From NCBI GenBank assembly GCA_037179515.1, contig JAXCGZ010007648.1, positions 77,501-141,500 on the forward strand: DNA of 64,000 nt. Reading direction: 5' to 3'. Source of the DNA: Halocaridina rubra. Lineage: Eukaryota; Arthropoda; Malacostraca; Decapoda; Atyidae. Numbering within the stretch: the stretch's first letter is position 1; each line of letters begins with the position of its first letter. Below are positions 57,205-64,000 of the stretch, piece after piece. The position numbers and the translations under genes are program-made. Under the pieces are notes generated by a model. It made no database searches and was not told the DNA's origin. It saw nothing but the letters and a program-made list of their open reading frames with translations.

Positions 57205-58182
57205 TTAATGAGGCCCCATCCCCTGATATTCTGTCATTATCTTCATTATCTCCCCTTTGTCTGGAAGAACTCTGAAATGAAAATTTTTCTTCTCTTCTTC
57301 ATTTCTTTCCTCATTTAACCTTCTTGCCTCTTCCAACAAGTTTTTGATCTTTCCCATCTCTTCCTGTGTTCTGTATTGTCTAATGAACACTTCTTTGAAT
57401 TCTTGAAGGTCTTTTAGACTTTTTTTTCTTAACAATATTTCCCTACATGTTTCCCCTCTCTCAAAGGTTACTTTTGTTGGTCTCGGCTTTCCTTCCCTGG
57501 TGTATGTTTACAATATCCTCAGGACCACAAACTACTCCAAGCTTTCTTATCGGGTCAACAACTCTAGTGATTGTTTGATCAGTGGGTTTGCCCTTTCCAT
57601 CACAACGTCTTTCAATTATTCGATTACTGTCTCTTTATACTCAACTGTTTGTATGTTTTCCAGTGCCACCACCTTTACAGCCTCTTTTACTGCCACATTC
57701 CCCCTTTGTACATCAGCAAAGGAAGTTTTCATGGCATAATTTTCCATATTCAGCTCCTGGAACTCTTTTCTAAACTGTTCAATGTTTTCCCTAATCTGGA
57801 CATTCCAAGCTGCAATCTCATCTCTCTCAGAAGAGAGCAGTGAACTAACATCTAATTCATTTAGGTTGTCATTTAGCTGTTTGTTTTTATCTTCTTGTTT
57901 AGAAATTCTGGTTTCTAGTTCACTCTTTTCCCCTTCCAGCTTCTTTATTCTTTTTTCTAGTTCCTTTCTCTCCTGCCCTTGTGCTTTATTTGCTTCCTCC
58001 AAAAATCTTATTTCCTTTCTGAGTGTTTCATTCTCTTTCATTTCTCTATCCATATTTCGAATTTTAGCATCAAGGTTTATAACCATTGCCTCTAAATCCT
58101 TGATTTTCTGTTTTAGTCTCCTAATAGCTACCCCTCCTCCTGACCCATGGGTGGGAGAGGTGTGGGACAGAGATGGCCTCAT
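57205..58182 (-). pseudogene. LINE-A ORF1, with two internal deletions
   Basis: N-terminal coiled-coil half intact from ATG at 58182 (RPSLSHTSPTHGSGGGVAIR and NENETLRKEIRF-type heptads) to about 57616. Then deletions remove most of the RRM-like core (near 57498 and 57567); the C-terminal part continues at 57435-57205 to GPH and stop. Confidence 0.82.
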
Positions 58183-58269
58183 TTTTATGTTCCACTTCTC
58201 ACAGAATATAGAAAGAAGAAGAGAAAGAGAAAAAAAGAGAGAAAAACTTTTATTTAAGCTTCACACAGA

Positions 58270-58670
58270 ATTTTTATATCTCCATATAAGTGCTATTTAG
58301 TGACTCAATTTATCTCTTTTCTGGTAACACACATCTTTACTTAAAAATTTGACTATGGTAATTTGAGGATAAAAAGAAAAAGAAAAAAAAATGCAACAAA
58401 AACAAAGTCAAACCTGAAGGAAAATTCGAATTTGTGTCTGAGGAGGCACCCACCTGTTTCTGCTATATATTCTTCTTAACTGATAAACTCACTTGCTAAC
58501 CAAGATATGTTATCACAGGATCAGACTTTACATTTAACTCAATATATATACAAAATAAAAAAAAAATAGTAAAAGAGAAAGCTAAAAGAAAAGAAAAAAA
58601 ATGAATAATTAAAACAGCTGTACTACTTGGCAACTTAACTCAGTACTGTTGACAGGTGTATTTTTCAAAA
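58270..58670. other. AT-rich spacer, nothing recognised
   Basis: A-rich low-complexity sequence between the LINE-A cluster and the tandem duplication. No gene or element identified. Confidence 0.4.
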
Positions 58671-58674
58671 CTTA

Positions 58675-58935
58675 GCACGAGGGTCTGCCCCTTTCTTTTT
58701 ATCTCTTACTTTATTTAATTTTCGTCCTTTTCCCTCCAATTCCCTTATATCCTTAATCCCCTCCTGTCCTATCCCATCCCATTCTTCTTCTTATATATAC
58801 TTAGGACGAGGGTCTGCCCCTCTCATTTTATCTCTTACTTTATTAATTTTCGTGCTTTTCCCTCCAATCCCCTTATAACCTTAATCCCCTCCCCTTTTTC
58901 CCCTCCTGTCCTATCCCATCCCATTTTTCTTCTTT
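58675..58935. repeat. Tandem duplication, ~129-nt unit
   Basis: Two copies (58675-58800, 58803-58935) share GCACGAGGGTCTGCCCCT/GGACGAGGGTCTGCCCCT, TTTATCTCTTACTTTATT, TTTTCCCTCCAAT.CCCTTA and CCTGTCCTATCCCATCCCAT. Confidence 0.88.
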
Positions 58936-59079
58936 TTTTCTATAATAATACTTATAAGATTATTATGATATTAAACAATATATTATTCTTTATTATATTT
59001 TCAAAAATACCCTAGTTGCAAAGTATAATTCTACAATGCAGACATAATCACTTTAAATTTAATTATAAGGTGAGTGAGA

Positions 59080-59235
59080 GGTATATTCCCCCTTCAAGGG
59101 GAGTAGCTTAGTCAAGGCAGAATACTCTCCACTCTTTAGGAAGAGAAAATACAGTCCCCTCGCTCTGCCCCATTTAATCGACTCTTACAACACGCAGGGG
59201 AACACGGAGGAAATACTCTAGCCCTCTCCCTCAGG
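59080..59235 (+). repeat. Dispersed mid-repeat with palindrome core
   Basis: ATTCCCCCTTCAAGGGGAGT then AGCTTAGTCAAGGC: a damaged member of the palindrome-core family, followed by CTCTTACAACACGCAGGGGA and ACACGGAGGAAATACTCTA, which is also seen diverged at 14600-14660. Confidence 0.5.
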
Positions 59236-59824
59236 GGGCATGCAAAAATAGATAAGATATAATAAAACGTCAAAAACTAAAAATTTTAATGTGATTGGGG
59301 GGGGGAACTTTTGGAAAATTTGGGTCATTTTATCGTATACTGAAACCTGATTTTGGAAAATTAAAACTCTTTCATTCGTTCCAGATGTTGTCGACAGTAA
59401 ATATAACCTCAAATTCTTGAGCTATAAGAAATTCATAAATAAAAATAGTTAATTAAATCAGTGGCAAAATGAGAGGGCCCTGAATGGGATGGAAGGATAG
59501 AGTCCGTTTACTTCATATGGGGGGGGGGGGGGCTTTGTCTTTCGTAAGAAGGCAACCGTCCTAGCCCTTAGTAGAAAAGGGGAGTTCGTGACGTAAAACC
59601 GAATCCAGAGCATATAACATTGCCAGTCAAGTAAATAAATCAATAAAAAAAAAACGGAATTAAGAAACCCATTCATCGTCTAATGTGTGACAACGAAACA
59701 GAATTTAAAGAGTACGAAATTCAAGTCACTTCTCATAGATGAGGGGATTAACCAGCATTTTCTGCTCCCTAACTTACCTCACCAAAATGGAATGGGTTAA
59801 AGATCACATACATAAATTTTTTAT

Positions 59825-60121
59825 ATGGCTCGATGTCTGTTACTTGAAGCAGAGTTACCCAAAAGTAAGTGGAGTTATACTGTAAAGACTGCATGTAACA
59901 TCAGAAACATATGCTACAATCCTAAGACTCGAAAAACACAAGTTGAATTGTTGACAAGAAGACGACCTATTTTCAGTAAGATGAATATTGTTGGAGCAAT
60001 ATATTATGCGTACATACGAGACAAAAAGATGCCTGATCCCAGGAGTAAGCAAGGAATATTTGTTATGTACGATGACAAAAGTCCAACATATTTTATATAT
60101 TTTCCAGAACTCAGACAGTGA
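59825..60121 (+). pseudogene. copia integrase C-terminal fragment
   Basis: 98 codons, MARCLLLEAELPKSKWSYTV to the YFIYFPELRQ end. The LL-x-x-x-LPKSKW and GxxVxYDDKSPTYxIY patterns mark the end of the copia integrase. Stops precede it in the same frame (after QNGMG and SHT). Confidence 0.8.
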
Positions 60122-60639
60122 AGATTGTAAGATGTGTTAAGTTTACAAATAGTCTGTTTAACAATTCCCAACCAACCAAAGCTGAAATATCCCCATAGAG
60201 GAAAGCATCATGTTGGATGTGACATTTAGACAGAGACCATCTCAAGCTACAGCTGACGTGACAACAGCAGAGAACAAAAGTAGAATGCTACCAAAAGCAG
60301 AAGATGACAGAAGACTTGCATCAAGTACAAGTGAAGCATCAACCAATGAAGAGCAGCAGAGAAGATATGCCAGTGGAGAACGAAGAAGACCACAATATTT
60401 GGAAGACTATGTTGTTGACAGTGATATGTATGACTAGATTACAAATGTGACAAACATGACTTTGATACATCACTGCTATAAAACGTCACATACCTCTGTA
60501 CCACTCTCCTATAAGGATGCCATCACATCTCCAGAATCAACGCAATGGATGAGGAAAATACTGCACTTAAAGACTTGATACCTATGACCTCACTAAATTA
60601 CCCGAGGGCTGCATAGCAGTAGATGGAAAATGGTTTTCC

Positions 60640-60924
60640 AGATAAAACCTGAACTAATAGAGAAAAAAAAAGTTTAAGGCTAGATATGTGGCCAAGGGCT
60701 ACTTACAAGTGAGGAACATAGATTATGGAGAAACATTTACACCAACAGCTAGGCTGTCAGCAGTGCGTACATTACTGAATGTGGCAGTTGAAAAGAATTT
60801 ATTGATAGATCAAATGAATGTAGAAAATGCATTTTTAAATACTGACACTGATCATGCAGTTTATATAGAACAACCCGAAGGTTATGTTAAGAAAGATAAT
60901 CATGGAAATGTCTTTTACTATTAA
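60640..60924 (+). pseudogene. copia reverse transcriptase, N-terminal piece
   Basis: ARYVAKGYLQVRN-type start, then ETFTPTARLSAVRTLLNVAV, DQMNVENAFLNTDTDHAVYI and EQPEGY: motif A of copia RT has Asp replaced (usual D-V-x-x-A-F-L; here N-V-E-N-A-F-L). A TAA at 60922-60924 interrupts before LKKSLCGLKQSGR. Confidence 0.82.
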
Positions 60925-60955
60925 CTAAAGAAATCACTCTGTGGTTTAAAACAGA

Positions 60956-61321
60956 GTGGTAGAATGTGGAACAGTGTTGCTCATAAGTTTTTCATTTCAG
61001 AAGGTTTTTGAACATTCAAAAAGTGATCCTTGTCTATATCTCAAGTCTGTTGGTGATGATAATGTTACATTTATATTGATATGGGTTGATGATTTGATCA
61101 TTGCAAGTAATAAATTATTAATTACTAAATGTAAGCAGTTAATATGCAGAAATTTTAAGATGGCAGACTTAAGGGAAATTAAATGGTTTTTGGGTGTTTC
61201 TTTTATTACAGGTACTAAATGCATTGGAATGACTCAAACAAGGTACAAAGAGAAAGTTTTAGAGAGGTTCAGCAAAGCAGACTGTTGTATTAAGTTACCT
61301 TGCGACCCCAATTTTTGTTAA
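60956..61321 (+). pseudogene. copia reverse transcriptase, C-terminal piece
   Basis: FEHSKSDPCLYLKSVGDDNV, the active-site block ILIWVDDLIIASN, FKMADLREIKWFLGVSF and CIGMTQTRYKEKVLERFSKA, ending LPCDPNFC and stop. The catalytic VDD is retained although the element is dead. Confidence 0.84.
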
Positions 61322-61902
61322 AACTTCTAGTGTAGAGAGTACTGAGTTGGTCCATTTATATCATGACCTTGTACTCGACCAGATTTATACTTTGTAGTAA
61401 AAAAAATATTATCACAATATAGGTATAAATCTCTAAAAACCCATCTTAACGTAGCCAAACAAGTTCTCGGGTATTTAAAGGGAACCATTCATTATAACAT
61501 TTTGTAAATCAAGTGTTTCACTATAGTTGATTGGTATTTGTGACTCCGATTGGGGTTGCACTCTTATCATGTGAGGCCGAGTATATGGCAACCACACATG
61601 TTATTTAGTAGGCTAAATTTCTAAAGCAACTTCTATTAGAATTTTTAGGCATTGTGTAAGATTAGGAGTTGATAATAAAAAATACTATTAACCTTGCAAA
61701 AACTCCATTTAATCATCAGAGAGCAAAACATATTGGTGTTCGTTATCAGTTTATAAGGGATGAAATACACTAAGTTAATGTCAATATATTCTGTGCCAAC
61801 TTATGAAATGTTGCTGATATGTTCACAAAGCCAGTATCACAGTAAGCTGAAATATTTCGAGTACATTAGAGGCTAATACTCCCAAATGACCAATTGTTAA
61901 TT

Positions 61903-61911
61903 AAGAAGGGG
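61903..61911 (+). other. copia polypurine tract
   Basis: AAGAAGGGG immediately before TGTTAGAAT, a common copia LTR start. Primes plus-strand synthesis in intact elements. Confidence 0.7.
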
Positions 61912-62360
61912 TGTTAGAATAATTGAAAATTTCATTACTAGGTTTATTTCATATATACTTACAATAAAAGATATCTAGTTTTCCCTCAAACGTTTCCTTC
62001 TATACATTTTCTTTTGTAAAACTTAGAAGTGAACATTGTAAGTACTATGTAAACAGAATGAGATAACCAATACAATGTGAACACTTCCATGGTACTTGAT
62101 GTATCCCCATATATCTAATACATTTTATTTTCGTGGTTCAAGAACTGGGAGTTCCATAAATACCACAAGGATGACCACGACAGTTTAGTACTCAACACTA
62201 ATCAAAGAGAAAATCATAAAACGCATAATCTGTTACGTGCCCATTATAAAGCGAAAGTACTTATATTCATCCATCTTATAAATGCATCACTGTAATTGGT
62301 GAATCTAATGTAAACATGTATACCACGTGGACATCCTGCAGAACTCAGTCCGTCAGTAAA
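61912..62360 (+). repeat. copia 3' LTR (right boundary uncertain)
   Basis: Begins TGTTAGAATAATTG after the polypurine tract. The 3' limit is approximate: the next recognisable element (LINE-A-like 3' end) begins near 62440. The 5' LTR is absent from the window, so LTR identity cannot be compared. Confidence 0.55.
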
Positions 62361-62439
62361 CTCTACCAATATGAAGCGAATGAATTCAAGCAACAAACAT
62401 GTGTAAGAAGTAACAACTCACTTTTTTTTATAGAATAAT

Positions 62440-62620
62440 TGGTAAATGTAATTTGCAAAAGGAATAAACAGTAAATTCTAAATGTCTTCATAGTTTTAAG
62501 GCTAGATAAGGCAAATGTCAGTGAGTAAAAAAATAAATCAATAAAGAGACGAAGAGCTATGCACATAAGGTACATTCCCATGAACACAATTAGGTGAATA
62601 TGATCAGGTAAATACTCTGT
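62440..62620 (+). mobile_element. Diverged LINE-A-like 3' end
   Basis: CATAGTTTTAAGGCTAGATA, AAATCAATAAAGAGACGAAG, ATTCCCATGAACACAATTAG and GTGAATA align with the LINE-A end (CATAGTTTTAAGGACAGGTA, GACGGGAAGATACGAG, TTTCCCGTAAACACAATTAG, GTAATCAC). Far more diverged than any other copy, so an old relative or sister family. Confidence 0.6.
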
Positions 62621-62960
62621 CCTATCAAATTTTACTTATTCCTATCGCTAGATCAGGATTCAGAGACTCATGTCGATAGTAGGACAAATATCTCAAAAAA
62701 ACACTCACAAATTATTATTCTGCGGGTCCGATAAGACCCGTTCCAACATAGAATGGATTATCCGCGGGATATACTTTCCCACGAGCACAATTAGGTGAAT
62801 ACAATTAGCTTAGCACATTGTTCTATCATATTTTACTCTTTCCCATCACTAGATACGAATTCAATCTCAACATCCACTTAAGCAGTAGTACAAACATCTC
62901 AAAGATCACTCACAAATTTATCTTCTACGGGTTTGCCAAGACCCGTTCCAATATAGAGTG
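62580..62960. repeat. Tandem duplication containing LINE-A-like tail
   Basis: Two ~190-nt copies: 62580-62755 and 62773-62958 share CAAATCTCACAAATTAT-type blocks, ACAATTAGGTGAATA, TCTGTCCTATCA.ATTTTACT and AAGACCCGTTCCAA.ATAGA. The duplicated unit includes the tail-like AATTAGGTGAAT. Confidence 0.7.
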
Positions 62961-63960
62961 CAGTATCAGTAACATATACGAATAATTGAGATAAAATAAA
63001 GGGGGAAATTATGACGGCTTCTAGTAAACTCTTAGACCTATCCTGGGTATAATATCAAGGGAGGGGGGAATGTGATAGGATAGATATGGAGGAAAAAGCA
63101 CGAAAATGAACATTAACTCATTCCCATTAACAGGAATGTGCCTTTGGATCGGCTGGAACTACATACAGAGAGTACATGATTGGTAATCTAAATTATTATT
63201 ATTATTATTATTATATAGTTGGACACTATGATGACTAAAGGAGCAGAGAAACTTTAAAATCTCTCTCTCTCGTAGACTAGTCACCTAGTATCATTAGCTG
63301 ATTAATTTGGGATAAAGGGAATAGTCAGGTACCTGATTTGGGATTGAGGTTAAGCACGTGCATTCATAATAGTTAACATGTTTAACTCGGGCTTAACTAA
63401 CCTAACCGAACAATAAATTCTGCAAATGCTTGATCTGGGATTGTGGTACATGCAGAAATTCATCTGATAAAAGTATCAATCGTACCCCTGGTAGCTACTT
63501 CACGATAGCTTCATATCGTAGAAAAAAAAAAAAAAGCATCTTTTGAATAAGTCATATTGCGACGGGAAGGATTATTGATGTCTACCTTCTAGGTCCTGGC
63601 AGCTCTACAGGTAAAATAGTACACAAATACGATCAATTCACGTAATTCTATGGCTCTCCCTACACCCCCAAATACCCCCAAAAAATGAAATCAAAGTTCC
63701 CATGTATATTAATAATCTATTTTATGTGTGTATTTTCTAGAGACCCCTTTTCAGAGTATCTCCTGAAAAATAAAACCCTATTCAATGAAATTTTATCTCA
63801 CTTATTCGAAGCATTTTGAAAGTAATATATATCACCGTCGAAGTGTCCTTAATTCTAATATGTATGTAAATGCAATTTCATACAAAGTTATAAAAACATA
63901 ATTTTGTTTTTATTTTGTAAACATATGATTATTACGCAATATTTTAGAAAAAATAGACAA
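62960..63960. other. Non-coding stretch, nothing recognised
   Basis: AT-rich, with a short (ATT)n at about 63195-63215 and a CTAACCTAACC pair near 63400. No gene. Confidence 0.4.
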
Positions 63961-63963
63961 AAA

Positions 63964-64000
63964 CTATAAGTTTATATATTTTGACAATATAAACTTATAG
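63964..64000. repeat. 14-bp inverted repeat at window end
   Basis: CTATAAGTTTATAT (63964-63977) and its exact reverse complement ending at 64000, 9-nt spacer. Cut off by the window edge, so it may extend further. Confidence 0.7.

Larger units (their letters stand above)
54293..58260 (-). mobile_element. LINE-A, nearly full-length, mutated
   Basis: Minus strand. Two tail units at 54293-54320, ORF2 in pieces, ORF1 with two internal deletions, and a 5' leader beyond 58182 (TTCTTTCTATATTCTGTGAG) like that of the intact copy. The only other copy with an ORF1 start. Its tail abuts the broken 3' side of the plus-strand copy. Confidence 0.92.
59770..61911 (+). mobile_element. Ty1/copia retrotransposon remnant
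   Basis: Order integrase end, reverse transcriptase, RNase H, as in Ty1/copia. Integrase: PHQNG motif near 59778, then MARCLLLEAELPKSKW. RT: KGYLQVRNIDYGETFTPTAR, VENAFLNTDTDHAVYIEQPE, LKKSLCGLKQSG, and the active site WVDDLIIASN. RNase H: HLNVAKQVLGYLKGTIHY, CEAEYMATTH, KHIGVRYQFIRDEIH and NVADMFTKPV. Many stops and frameshifts. 5' LTR, gag, protease and most of the integrase are missing. Ends at the polypurine tract AAGAAGGGG. Confidence 0.88.

Noticed and set aside
57571..58300. Plus-strand Ser/Phe-rich frames
   Set aside because: Antisense of the LINE-A ORF1 coiled coil.

Overview
The window is eukaryotic, AT-rich, intron-rich and very repeat-dense. Spliced exons with GT/AG borders, tRNA-derived SINEs, several non-LTR retrotransposon families, a copia remnant, TTAGG-type pentamer runs and long microsatellites point to an arthropod. 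I infer a decapod crustacean, but no marker here fixes the species.

Region 1 (about 0.8-26.0 kb) is one host gene on the minus strand. Seventeen coding exons can be joined with consistent splice phases into one 1252-codon reading frame. It encodes the dynein-2 intermediate chain DYNC2I1 (WDR60), a subunit of the retrograde intraflagellar-transport motor. Exons 1-3 are Ser/Lys/Arg-rich, exons 5-6 acidic, exons 7-9 hold the conserved segment just before the propeller plus Gln-Thr light-chain-type motifs, and exons 10-17 encode the WD40 propeller. Its introns carry a degenerate minisatellite, a nested inverted-repeat complex with a TA-flanked fold-back DNA transposon (4.9-8.8 kb), SINEs, an RTE-clade reverse transcriptase remnant (17.7-18.9 kb), an RTE endonuclease relic (13.9-14.5 kb) and two LINE-A fragments.

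Region 2 (26.0-30.6 kb) is non-coding: SINEs, TTAGG-containing dispersed repeats, and long AT and GA tracts.

Region 3 (30.6-58.3 kb) is a cluster of one CR1/L2-like LINE family, called LINE-A here, on both strands. It includes a tandem triplet, one apparently intact copy with ORF1 and ORF2 (47.6-51.6 kb), and many truncated, inverted or mutated copies. A second LINE (LINE-B) with a clean reading frame has landed inside one LINE-A copy (41.8-44.7 kb). LINE-A ends in repeats of a 14-nt unit. Several copies are bracketed by (AC)n in a fixed orientation, which suggests microsatellite targeting. ORF2 has no AUG; it overlaps ORF1 in the -1 frame and a canonical slippery heptamer is conserved in the overlap.

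Region 4 (58.3-64.0 kb) holds short tandem duplications, a decayed Ty1/copia element with a recognisable polypurine tract and 3' LTR start, a diverged LINE-A-like 3' end and simple sequence.

The only convincing host protein-coding gene is DYNC2I1. All other long open frames belong to mobile elements. Identities come from reading translated sequence by eye and from known family motifs; no database search was run.
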